64,000 bases of DNA, from NCBI GenBank assembly GCA_016715325.1, contig JADKAL010000001.1, forward strand, positions 434,001 to 498,000, read 5' to 3'. The notes beneath the pieces are model-generated. The model ran no database searches. It was not told where the DNA came from and worked only from the letters and a program-made list of their open reading frames with translations. This stretch comes from Methylococcaceae bacterium. Lineage in GTDB: Bacteria > Pseudomonadota > Gammaproteobacteria > Methylococcales > Methylomonadaceae. The position numbers and the translations under genes were made by a program. Positions within the stretch are counted from its first letter, which is position 1. Each line of letters starts with the position of its first letter. Shown piece by piece: positions 50,278 through 60,700 of the stretch.

Positions 50278-52850
50278 ATGGCGCATCGGTTACTGCTAAT
50301 TAGGTTGGGAAGAAATCTTATTCTAGCCGGAATTGTTGCAGGCGCTTATTTTGTTTTCGGTTTGTTGGGGCTTTTATTCAGGTTTTACGGCGATCCCATC
50401 GGCATACTTATGCCATCCGCAGGAATGGCATTGGCGGCGGTTTTGCTATTCGGCAACCGTATTCTTCCCGGCGTCATTTTAGGTAGCTTTTGCGTCAATG
50501 CCTGGGCTTTCGATTTCAAACATGCCTATCTGTTATTTTATATTGCCAGTGCATTCGGTTCGGCGGTAACGGCTTCGGTCGGTGCGTCGATGATCCGAAA
50601 AAAAATCGGCTTTCCGAATGCCCTCGTCGATCTTAGAAGCATCATTTTGTTTATGTTATTGGGCGGCTTGTTGAGCAGCATGATATCCGCCTCGGTAGTG
50701 GCTCTATCAATGCTATATGCCGGTATTATTGCGTTGCAAGAAATTCCGGCTGCGTGGCTTAGCTGGTGGCTTGCCGACATACTCGGCGTTCTTATTTTTA
50801 CACCGATTATGCTTACCTTTTTTGCGCAACCTTATCCTATTTGGAGTCGACGTCGAACAACAGTCGGGCTGCCGGTAGCATTCGGCTTTACTTTGGTTTT
50901 TCTTCTGTTTTGTTATATGCAGGAAGTTGATCAAAAAAATATATCGGTCAACTCAAGGAAAAGGCGGTAGTTTTAGCGCAAGCATTAAGCAATAGAATTC
51001 AATTCGATACCAATGCGCTTTATTCAGTCAGGAATTTCCTGCGAGTTTCCAGGCAGGTAGAACCGGAAGTTTTTTCTCAATTAGCCCGACAGACCTTATC
51101 CCCGATCAAAGAAATCAATACTGTCGCTTGGTTTAACGAAGAAGAAAATAATAGCCGATTAGTGCTTATTCTTGACGAAGACAGCTCGCCTAAAGTATTC
51201 AAAAAAATAAATGCCGAAATCAAGAAGAAATGGTCGGAATCGCCCGCTTTCTCGGAAACCGCGCTAGTAATAACAGATGAAGGCAGCATTCAATTAGTCG
51301 TCCCTGTCATAAACGAAGTGGACCGGAGGCATACATTTTCCGGTGTTATTGTTGCTAATTTACCGGTCGAAAATTTATTAAAGGCCGCCTTGCCGAGCTT
51401 AAATAATAAGAATAGTTCGTTTGTATTTGAAACGTCGGACAATTCAACTAGCGTATCGAAAACAATATATTCCAACATTTCCGATAAGAGTCGCACTGCC
51501 TATGAAACGATAGAAATACCGGTAGCAAACCAAACCTGGCGGTTAAAGTTTTACCATGAGGGTGTTAATGAAAAGCCGATCAACGATCGATCCATAGAAT
51601 GGATAGCATTCGATGGACTTTGTGTTGTAGGGTTGCTGGGAATACTCCTGTTACATCTTACCGGACGCTATTTCCGGACGGAAGCGCTCATTGAAGAGAG
51701 AACCAGCACACTTACAGAAATGAAAGCGTCGGCGGAATCCGCAAATAATGCTAAAAACCAATTCTTGGCAAAAATAAGCCATGAGCTTAGAACACCGCTC
51801 AACGGTATTTCCGGATTTACCCAGTTACTGGAAAAAAAGCCGACTTTGAATGCGGAGGACAAAAATCATGTCGCCATTATCAAACAATGTAGCGACAACT
51901 TACTCAAACTAATTAACGATATACTCGATATATCGGCGATAGAATCCCAACAGTTGAAAACTGAAACGGGTGAGTTCGACTATGTAAATTTGCTAATCGA
52001 TAGTCTCAACATTTTTAAATTTAGAGCAGACGAAAAAGGACTTAAGCTGATCTCTAATAATACCTGTTCGGTCAGAAAATTTATCGGGGATGAAAAACGA
52101 ATCCGTCAGATATTAGCTAATCTCATCGATAATGCGATCAAATATACCAATCAAGGCAATATTATCGTCAGTTCGTCTTATCAAGAAGGCAGTTTGATAA
52201 TCTCCGTTGCCGATACCGGTTGCGGGATCGGTCACATCAATATGGAACGTATTTTTACGCCTTTTGTTCAAATCAACTCCGGAAATCTAAGTCGAGAAGG
52301 CGTCGGTCTTGGATTGCCCATTACCAAAGAGCTAGTGCATTTAATGAACGGAGAACTAAGTGTCAATAGTGAACTGGGCCAAGGCAGCACATTTTCAGTA
52401 TCTTTACCGTTGCCGATCAGCCTGGATGTACCGGAAACAAGCTTGCCTGTATTGCAAGAAGCCGATTCCAACTATAACGAAATGCATGTGTTAGTGGTTG
52501 ACGACGGTGAAATCAATCTACTGTTTCTTGTGTGCTTGCTCGAACAATTAGGCTGTAAGGTTGACACAGCCCGTAACGGGCGTGAAGCTTTGGCTTTAGT
52601 GGAGCGAAATTATTACGATCTTGCCTTAATCGACATCAATATGCCGATTATGAATGGCTTTGAATTAGTAGAACATTTAAGAAGCCGCCAATTATTACTG
52701 TGCTTGGTTGCTGTCAGCGCTTATGCGGATCAAGACAGAATAAACGAAGCGCTTCGCGTTGGCTTTGATGCCTATTTGACCAAGCCCATAGAAGAAAAGG
52801 AGTTAGTAGAGTTAATTAATGTCTCAAGAAAACCGGAGATTGTCTTTTAA
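50278..52850 (+). CDS. MASE1 hybrid sensor histidine kinase, frameshifted
   Basis: Joined frames give about 857 residues: a MASE1 membrane sensor with about eight helices (to about 50920), a periplasmic CHASE-like domain (51000-51560), one more helix, then HisKA (KISHELRTPLNGISGF), HATPase (NAIKYT, DTGCGIG, GVGLGLPITKEL) and a receiver domain (LIDINMPIMNGFE as the phospho-Asp, TKPIEE). The frame breaks in the A-run near 50938; restoring it reads YIGQLKEKAVVLAQALSNR. It starts 6 bases after mfnB, so it may be co-transcribed. The signal is unknown; no partner regulator is adjacent. Confidence 0.82.
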
Positions 52851-53295
52851 AGACGTTCTGAATAAGTCATTCGAAGCTCAGTACTTGAAGGGCAAAAAGA
52901 CGAACGTCAAATAGTTGATTTCGTTTGTAATGGGTTTGTCGATCCGCTTATACCTGAGGGTATCAATGAAATAAATTTAGCTTCTTTCATTGTTATCGAA
53001 AATCACATGCAGTCGTTGTGTCTTTCATAGTTCGAAGAACTTCGCTGATTATCCTGTCGCTAAAGCCAAAAACTCACAAGTTGCCGTCACTTAGTTTTAA
53101 TTAAAGATTCCAAGCCGTAATTAAATTCCGAGCACGAAATTTTTAAAAGCCGTTCAGTGATTTTGAATGTACGTATCTATGTTTGATCGTAATGTGGAAT
53201 ACCGCGCGCAAAAAATCACAATAAATGTGGAATAACATTAAAAATGTTTTTCAACTTTTTGAAAATTATTAATTTATTTTAGGTGATTTATGATG

Positions 53296-53320
53296 ACCTT
53301 AGCTTCGGCTAAGGTTTTTT
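53296..53320 (+). terminator. intrinsic terminator with UUCG tetraloop
   Basis: Perfect 8-bp stem ACCTTAGC/GCTAAGGT closed by TTCG and followed by six T's. It is 445 bases after the kinase stop with no open frame between. Confidence 0.85.
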
Positions 53321-53741
53321 GCTGAGCAGGAATCAGGTCTTTTCTTGTTCAAATATAGGGCAAATCCCTAAGTCCAATTGCTAGCCTTTCGTTATACCCT
53401 AGCACTTAAGAAAATCTAAGGTTATATCTCAAGGGTATGCGCTATTCAACAGCCCAACATGCTTTTTGATCTGTCTAGGTATTCTTACTTATATACACAG
53501 GGATGCCCTGCGGATATTTTATGCCGACAATGCAACTTTTATAATTCCTTAGGAACGAGTTGTTGTATTGCACGCAATAGCTATTGTCCCGAAGGAGTTA
53601 ATCTTAAAAATCAACTCCCTTGGTTTTTGACTTAATAAATGTAACGGTATCGATAAAACTTAACTTTTGTCGATTTGTTGTTAGTGAATGTACTTCCTCA
53701 GCTAATCGGTCGTATATTCAAAACGAAAACCATCAAACTAT

Positions 53742-53766
53742 GTTTAAAACCTGCCAGTTCATAAAC
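53742..53766 (+). repeat. 25-bp upstream element, copy A
   Basis: Contains CCTGCCAGTTCAT and matches 62205-62229 at 23 of 25 positions. It lies about 340 bases ahead of the 54106 gene; copy B precedes the multicopper oxidase gene. Confidence 0.6.
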
Positions 53767-53832
53767 ATGGTTTAATTATTTCGCAACTTAAACAACAAGT
53801 CAAGATTAAATAAACAATGATTTATTTATTTT

Positions 53833-53846
53833 TTGATCTAGATCAA
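53833..53846. promoter_or_regulatory. perfect FNR/CRP-family box
   Basis: TTGATCTAGATCAA matches the FNR consensus TTGAT-N4-ATCAA exactly and is extended by A/T runs into a longer palindrome. A TATAAA at 53889-53894 lies about 52 bases from the box centre, which fits a class I arrangement (near -61.5) with a weak -35, as expected for an activated promoter. The regulator is inferred. Confidence 0.55.
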
Positions 53847-54105
53847 AAAAATAAATGTTTGCTTAAAAGAAGCCGTTGAGTAGAAGCCTATAAATGCTCT
53901 CAATTCGACGAGGAATTAGTGAAAAATTGTTAAGTAAAGGTCTTGTATCGATTGGGTTGGAGTTGACTGCTCCCGTATTAAACAAAAAACAAGGTGTGTT
54001 GATGGTAAGGCGTAATAGCAAAAAGAGTTAATAAAGGTGTGTTCAGAATTGGCTGGTGCCAGTGAAGGTTGCCTTCGTTATTATTACCAACAACAGGAGT
54101 TTAGA

Positions 54106-56604
54106 ATGTCAACGATAAAAAACAATTCGAAATTTAAAGGGAATCTGCGGCGAGCAATTAAGGTCGCCTTGGCTAGTGGTTTGCTGGTTTCGAGTATGTC
54201 ACACGCAGCTTTACGCGACCACGGACCAATCAGTACTACAACTTGGTTTCCGGATTGGTATCGCGATAATAATGGGTTAGCCTTAGGTCAATGTATTTTT
54301 GCAGACGATCTCGGTAATGGTCCCCTGTGTTTGACCGGTCCTGCAGATTCCAATCCCGCTGGTTTTGCCGGCAATGTCGGCGATGAAGCTTTCTTTGCAA
54401 CTGCCGATATTGAAATTCCTATTAACGGCGGATCATTTTTGTGGATAGGTCACTTAGAAATGGCATACGGTAGCGCCTCCGGATCGCCCCCAGCTATTAG
54501 AAATGCAGGTTCAGTGGCTACCGAGATTGTTTTCTCGCGCGAACGGATACGTTTCGATACACCCGTGACCGGCGACAACTCATGTGCGGGGCATTACGTG
54601 ATACGCACACCCTATGCGGTTCACGACTTCGATCTGGAAGAGGGTGGTCGTGCGTTGTTCTATACCGACGACATACAACCTATTATGGGCGATTACGCTG
54701 CTGCACTAAAAGGTCATGCAGGTCCGTTTTTGGTAACCGATCTGGGTGACGGCACGGCAGTTAATCATCAGCCCGTTAACGCCAATAATACGCCGTACGT
54801 TTTCAATCCGCCCGTCGGCGCACCGCGTAAATATATCGGCGATAACACGCCTAACTTTTTCTGGGGTAGCACCTTGCCTGTTCCGGTGGGGCATCCTCAT
54901 GCGGACAAGGGTTTCAATAACTTCGTGGAAATTACACCGCCGGCATTGTGCGATCTTGGCTCAGGTCCGGGCGTAGCTATGTTTGAGGACAGAGCCGGCA
55001 TTACCGGTTTGATTTGGGACTTACCGATTGCCGATCCGACAACCGTAACTAAAGCCACGTATACAAGAAAAGCCGACGGAACAATTGCCGGACTGGACGT
55101 ATGGGCAAGTGCACCGGCAAACCATAATATGGTGCTTTCGGCAACCGACAGCGATTCGCAAAACCTGCCTAGCGTCACCATGACCGAGGAAACTAAAGGT
55201 GGCGATAAGACCGGTTCTTACCATGCGCATCTTGAGTTCGATCCGTCAGCGGCTGGCGGTATACCGGAACAGGTAACCGTGACAAATCTTAGCAGTAACC
55301 CTGTGGCCCGCGATAGTGCCGCCGTTCTCGACGAAGTGATCGTCACCAAATCGACTTTCAACTCAGATACTAAGGTCCTTTGCATCGCGGCGCATTCAGG
55401 CGACGAAACGATCGGGGCGCCTGAGTTACGTTTAGATGCGCCAGCATACGGAGCCTTCGGTCCGCAAACGCCGGATTGCAATACGACCAATCCTAACGAT
55501 TTAGTGTTGGTGAAAAATTTAGCTACCGATTTCGGTGCAGATTTCCGTATTCCGCCCGAAGGGATATTGGTAAAATCTGACCTGGGCGGACAAGAGACTA
55601 GTCAGCCTACTATCATTAGAAAAGGCGTGTTGGATGCGTTGAATCTGCAAACAACGGACGATACTTTTATCCATGTGCCCGGCATCAATACAACCGTGCT
55701 CAATCTGGTAAGCGATCCGATTGCTGCGGTTCCACCTTCGTTGTTCGAAAAAACGGCTGGCGTTGCTGATGCGCCGTTACCGCCCAACTACCGTATCGTC
55801 GTGGTTAGTCAACCGGAAGTAGGCACGGTAACTGCCTCTGCCTCTGGTGGTACTGTTACTTATCAAGCCGTTTCGAATATGGACGCGTCCATCCAAACGT
55901 TCTACTACGCGATTCAAAATATCTCGGATCTTACGGTTTCGAATGTCGCACGTGTGGATTTGAGCGTCGATAAAGTCGTTCCGCCGCCGGTAGGTGTGCC
56001 TGATCAACAGGCTGTATTGAGATCGGTCGCAGGACTTGGTCGCTTCATAGGGTTAACGGCAAACGATGTAACAGGTTTGTCTAACACACCTATCGACCAT
56101 AATTCCATTCAAATAGTACAAGCTCCGGCACGGGGAACGGCGACACCGGTTAATGGCGGCGTGAACTACTTGCCGAATGCGCTAGGAAATGGTTCTGTTA
56201 ATAACACGCTGGACACCTTCACTTATACGGTTGCCAACACGGCAGGCGTCCGGTCGGATCCGATTACCGTGCAAGTTGTCTTGAAGTCAACTGCGGAAGC
56301 CGTTACCTTCCAACGTGTACGCTATAACCAACGCTGGGATATCCGCTTCACCAGTAGCTATGCCGGTTCCACAACTCTTGCCGGCGGATTAGGTACGTTA
56401 GTACTTGCACCTACGGCACAATGCGTCATGGAAACGAACGGCGCTGGCGGGCAATTAGGCAATATCGGCGGATCTGTATCACCTGGAGCCGGTACAAATG
56501 CCTACGTCAATACGTCTGCAACGCCGGCAACTGTCGGTAATAACTGGCGGATTCGTTGTACAACCACCAGTGGGGGTTCGCAAACGCGTACTGGAACACT
56601 CTAG
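54106..56604 (+). CDS. large secreted protein with Ig/cadherin-like C-terminal domains
   Basis: An 832-residue exported protein. The ATG at 54106 is set by AGGAG 6 bases upstream and opens a long signal peptide (VALASGLLVSSMSHA, cleaved before ALRDHG). The first 350 residues match no fold I know and are rich in aromatic and acidic residues with scattered Cys. The later part has Ig/cadherin-like strands (GTVTYQAVSNM, then VNYLPNALGNGSVNNTLDTF). The last 95 residues (from about VTFQRVRYNQRWDIRFTSSY) resemble the end of the 57742-61509 protein. No anchor, LPXTG or PEP-CTERM was seen. A secreted or surface protein of unknown function. Confidence 0.7.
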   Translation: MSTIKNNSKFKGNLRRAIKVALASGLLVSSMSHAALRDHGPISTTTWFPDWYRDNNGLALGQCIFADDLGNGPLCLTGPADSNPAGFAGNVGDEAFFATADIEIPINGGSFLWIGHLEMAYGSASGSPPAIRNAGSVATEIVFSRERIRFDTPVTGDNSCAGHYVIRTPYAVHDFDLEEGGRALFYTDDIQPIMGDYAAALKGHAGPFLVTDLGDGTAVNHQPVNANNTPYVFNPPVGAPRKYIGDNTPNFFWGSTLPVPVGHPHADKGFNNFVEITPPALCDLGSGPGVAMFEDRAGITGLIWDLPIADPTTVTKATYTRKADGTIAGLDVWASAPANHNMVLSATDSDSQNLPSVTMTEETKGGDKTGSYHAHLEFDPSAAGGIPEQVTVTNLSSNPVARDSAAVLDEVIVTKSTFNSDTKVLCIAAHSGDETIGAPELRLDAPAYGAFGPQTPDCNTTNPNDLVLVKNLATDFGADFRIPPEGILVKSDLGGQETSQPTIIRKGVLDALNLQTTDDTFIHVPGINTTVLNLVSDPIAAVPPSLFEKTAGVADAPLPPNYRIVVVSQPEVGTVTASASGGTVTYQAVSNMDASIQTFYYAIQNISDLTVSNVARVDLSVDKVVPPPVGVPDQQAVLRSVAGLGRFIGLTANDVTGLSNTPIDHNSIQIVQAPARGTATPVNGGVNYLPNALGNGSVNNTLDTFTYTVANTAGVRSDPITVQVVLKSTAEAVTFQRVRYNQRWDIRFTSSYAGSTTLAGGLGTLVLAPTAQCVMETNGAGGQLGNIGGSVSPGAGTNAYVNTSATPATVGNNWRIRCTTTSGGSQTRTGTL

Positions 56605-56993
56605 TAGGTAGCATGTAAAAAGCTTCACGGCGAACTTTAATAGAGTTCGCCCACGGCTTTTGATATATAACTGGGGTTGCAATATCGCTAAAAATATTGC
56701 AACCCCTTTTTTGAGCGGAAGAAATCGCCAATCCGCAAGTGTTTACTTCTTGTGAATCTTATTAACAAACGGTTTTGATATAGACTGGCTGATTTGTATT
56801 GAGAAAAGTTCAATACTGTCAAGACGTAAAAAATTTCTTATGTCTTGAACTTTAACCTGAATTTTTGGAATTAACAGCCGCATGGTTTGTTTGGAGACTG
56901 CAACCTTGCCGGACTACACAAGAACAATAAACAAACAAGCTTGCGGCAAGTGCATTTCAAGCATTTATTCTGCGCTTAAATTGAGGAATACCT
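56605..56993. other. intergenic region between the first two secreted-protein genes
   Basis: 390 bases. Contains a GGCGAACT/AGTTCGCC hairpin (about 56629-56651) just after the stop and the strong terminator at 56673-56712. The remainder up to the next ATG has no open frame and must hold the promoter for 56994. Confidence 0.6.
56673..56712 (+). terminator. strong intrinsic terminator
   Basis: Perfect 13-bp stem GGGGTTGCAATAT/ATATTGCAACCCC with an 8-base loop and six T's. It ends the transcript of the 54106 gene. Confidence 0.92.
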
Positions 56994-57731
56994 ATGAAAC
57001 TTAATTTTTTATACAAGAGCATGATGCTCACGTTAGGCATTGCGTTAACTGCGCCATCCCTGGCAGCGCCGAGGTTGATCGGCGATACCGATTTAAAAGC
57101 CGCTAAAACGTCTTATTCGTTTTTTTATGCGGATCCTTCCAAAGTGCTATTGACGACAGCGACAATTCAAACTCAATTGCAACAACGCATCTTGGCAGCG
57201 GGACTTTCCGTCAAGCCTTGTCTTATTCCGGGTGACTTAAATGTCAGTAACTTGGTGTGCGATGGCGGAGCTATTAGATTCGGCGCCGATTTTTTTGCCT
57301 TCAACAGTACTACTAATATCCCCAAGGCTAACCTTCCCTTTACCGTGGCAGATGAAGATTCCGGGCTTGATAAAGTAAGCATGGAGTTTGGTGTGAACGG
57401 TAGGACGCCTGTCTTGAATCAGCCAAATGAAGCACCTCGAGTTATTCAAATCCGGTTCAATAACCGTATCGCTCAATTCGGCATGGTTTTCGACCCTTAC
57501 ATCGTAACCGATACGCCGGATTTATTTGAGGGCCGAGTGACCGATGGCATACAGTTTATCGTGAATGGACAGTCAACCCCATTTCGTGATTTAACTCAGG
57601 AAACACGCGGTAATGTCCCATTTGTTGGCGTCGAAGATCCGAACGGATTCACCGAGGTGACTATTATTAGCTCCGGCGGAGGCTCCATCATTGGCGATCA
57701 ATTTACGATTGTTCCCTTAGCGAATTTCTGA
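56994..57731 (+). CDS. secreted protein of unknown function
   Basis: A 245-residue exported protein: signal peptide (MLTLGIALTAPSLA, cleaved before APRLIG) and a beta-rich mature part with IRFGADFFAFNST, MEFGVNGRTPVLNQP, FDPYIVTDTPDLFEGR and a Gly/Ser-rich end. Only two Cys, so perhaps one disulfide. GAGGAA precedes the ATG. I do not recognise the family; it does not end in a PEP-CTERM anchor despite the similar style. It is 10 bases ahead of the HAF/HYR gene and almost certainly co-transcribed. Confidence 0.65.
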   Translation: MKLNFLYKSMMLTLGIALTAPSLAAPRLIGDTDLKAAKTSYSFFYADPSKVLLTTATIQTQLQQRILAAGLSVKPCLIPGDLNVSNLVCDGGAIRFGADFFAFNSTTNIPKANLPFTVADEDSGLDKVSMEFGVNGRTPVLNQPNEAPRVIQIRFNNRIAQFGMVFDPYIVTDTPDLFEGRVTDGIQFIVNGQSTPFRDLTQETRGNVPFVGVEDPNGFTEVTIISSGGGSIIGDQFTIVPLANF

Positions 57732-57741
57732 GGCGATTAGA

Positions 57742-60700
57742 ATGAATAAATTACACAGAACAATTAGGATGTTACTTGCGGTTCCGGTTGCGCTCGGTTT
57801 ACCCTTGAGCGGACTTCATGCAGCGCCTCAATATATCATTAGCGATCTTGGAACGCTTGGCGGCGCTTACAGCAAGAGTGCAGCTATTAACGAATCTGGA
57901 CAAATTGCCGGTTACTCTCACAAGCTAGGTAATGCGGCGTTACGCCCTTTTCTTTGGCAATCAGGTGCCGGGCTTCAAGATTTAAATACATTGGGCGGTA
58001 CGCAAGCAATGGCCGTCGGTATCAACGCAGCGGGTCAAGTTGTGGGCAATTCATTGACCTCTGGAGATATTGCCACAAGAGGCTTTATTTGGAATGTGGG
58101 CGGGATGACACAACTTTCTACCCTCGGTGGAACGCGAAGTCGCGCAACGGCAGTTAATAACAACGGCGTCATGACAGGAGCTGCCAGCTTATCGGGAGAT
58201 GTCGCCGATCATGGCGCTGTTTGGCCGACTTCCCTTGCTGCATCGCCAATCGATTTGAGAACGTTAGGCGGTCTTAACAGCCAAGGTAACGACATTAATA
58301 TAAACGGTCAAGTTGCGGGGTACGCTGAAAACGCTACCCGTTTAACGCATGCTACTTTATGGTCCGCTCCTTATACTGCCTTAGGGCAGGATTTGGGTAC
58401 GTTAGGCGGAACCTATAGTACAGCTTATGCCGTTAACGGTATTGGGCAAGTAACCGGTGTTTCTACACTATCAGGAGATTTACAGTATCGCGGTTTTGTA
58501 TGGCAATCCGGACAAGGGATGGTTGATATTGGAAGCTTAACCCCTACCAGCACCCAAACGGCTGGTCTCGATATTAATAACAACGGCGACATTGTCGGTT
58601 ACTCCACCACAACGGGAGGCGCTGCAAAGCGGGCTGTTATTCGTAAAAATGGTTCAGCTTTATCGGATCTTAATGGTCAGATTTTAACAGGTACAGGCTG
58701 GGTGCTATCTGAGGCGAGCGCTATCAACGATAGTGGACAAGTTGTCGGTATAGGCACCTTAACACGAGTCGATACAGCGGCCAACCTAAACAGGGTCGAA
58801 CATCATGCTTTTCTGTTAACACCGGACACCATTAAACCGACAATAACTTGTCCCGGCACCGTAATAACAACAGGTGCGCAGCCGGCCTCAATAGGACAAG
58901 CAATCGCAAGCGATAATCTTGATCCGGCGCCAACCGTAATCAGTAATAGACTTGCTGTATTTCCCGTCGGCAATACAACTGTCATTTGGACGGCAACCGA
59001 CGCCAATGGCAATTTTGAGACTTGTTCTCAATTAGTGACAATTGGCGGAGATACAACGCCGCCGGACGTCAATTTTACGATTAACCCTGCGTCGCCAACA
59101 GCTTCAGGCTGGTATACGGGATTAACAAGCCTTACCTGGACGGTATCTGATGCTCAATCGACGATAACGTCTCCTGCTTGTGCGAATATCGCTTCCGTGC
59201 CGAATACATCTCCGGTTGGACAAACTTATTCTTGTACGGCGACAAGTACAGGCGGAACAACAGGCCCGGTGACTACGCCCGTGTTAAAGATCGACCGGTT
59301 AGCGCCTGTCATGACGAATGTACCGTTAGCCTTTACTCAGCAAGCTAGCAGTCCTGCAGGCGCAATTGTTAACTACACAAATCCCACCGCTAACGATGCA
59401 CATTCCGGTATTAAAGCGCCTGGGGTAAGCTGTTCTCCTGCATCCGGCTCCGAATTCGTTATGGGTGCGACAACAGTTAACTGTTCGGTCGGCGATAATG
59501 CTGGAAATACAAGCACGGCATCATTTATTGCTACAGTGGCAGATCAAACACCGCCAACTATTACGCCAACCATCAACGGATTAGCCGGATTGTCGGGTTG
59601 GTATCGTGGGGCGGTGAGCGTATCTTGGAATGTTGTTGACGGCGAATCTGCTATCAGTTCACCGACTTGTGCGACCGTGGCAGCGTTGAATAACACAGCT
59701 AACCAAACCTTTAGTTGTACGGGAAACAGCGCGGGCGGAACCGCAACCGGTACGACGAATCCATTCGGTGTGGACTCTACGAATCCTGCATTTGCTAATT
59801 TTCCGGTAAATAGAACCGTCAATGCCACAAGCGCATCGGGGGCTGTTGTAACGTTTGCATTACCGACGGCTACCGATACCTTATCGGGGATTGCGCCAAG
59901 CGGAGTTAGTTGTTCAACAGCGGGCGGCTTGACGTCGGGTTCTACGTTTCCGGCAGGGATTAATACTGTAGTTTGTACAGTGTCGGATCAGGCTGGAAAT
60001 ATCAGAAACAGAAATTTTACAATAACAGTAAACTCGTTTGATACCACGGCACCTGTAATTACGCCATCTATTTCAGGAACCCTGGGACAAAATAACTGGT
60101 ATGTCGGTCCTGTTTCGGTATCCTGGACGGTAACGGATGTGGAGTCTAGCGTGACTTCGCCAGCTTGCACGACAGGAAATGCAACGCTGAATGGCGCTAA
60201 CCAAAGCTTCAGCTGTTCAGCAACGAGTGCAGGTGGCACGGCAACGCAAACACGAACGGTGAATGTCGATTCTACCGCACCGGCGTTAGCGAGCGTTCCG
60301 GTTGCATTCACTGTCGCGGCGACATCAGCTGCGGGCGCTACCGCAACCTATGCTTTACCCTCGGCGACTGACCTACTTTCAGGTATAAATGCGGCTGGTG
60401 TGAGTTGTGCGCCTGCGTCCGGTTCGACGTTTGCGCCAGGGAATACAACCGTAACCTGTTCGGCAAGAGATAATGCGGGCAATATAGGTTCGGCGTCCTT
60501 TGTAGTTACTGTTGCCGATCAATCGGCGCCTGTAATTACGCCGACTATCACAGGTACCTTAGGGCAAAACGGTTGGTATGTGGGTCCGGTGTCCGTTTCA
60601 TGGACGGTTACGGATGCGCAATCAGCAGTAACCTCGCCGGCTTGTGTGACAGAAAATGCTTTATTGAACGGTGCAAACCAAAGCTTTAGTTGTTCGGCAA

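Larger units (their letters stand above)
52851..54105. other. long intergenic region ahead of the secreted-protein cluster
   Basis: About 1.25 kb with no credible gene on either strand. It holds a UUCG-loop terminator (53296-53320), an imperfect ATACCCT/AGGGTAT repeat (about 53394-53438), a 12-bp palindrome CAATAGCTATTG (53575-53586), a terminator-like GGAGTT/AACTCC hairpin with a T-run (about 53588-53627), the shared 25-bp element (53742-53766), and an FNR-type box (53833-53846). Sequence from 52851 to 53295 has no recognised feature and may include a small RNA. Confidence 0.6.

Noticed and set aside
54037..54105. Upstream start for the large secreted protein
   Set aside because: It would place 23 polar residues ahead of the signal peptide; the ATG at 54106 has AGGAG at proper spacing.
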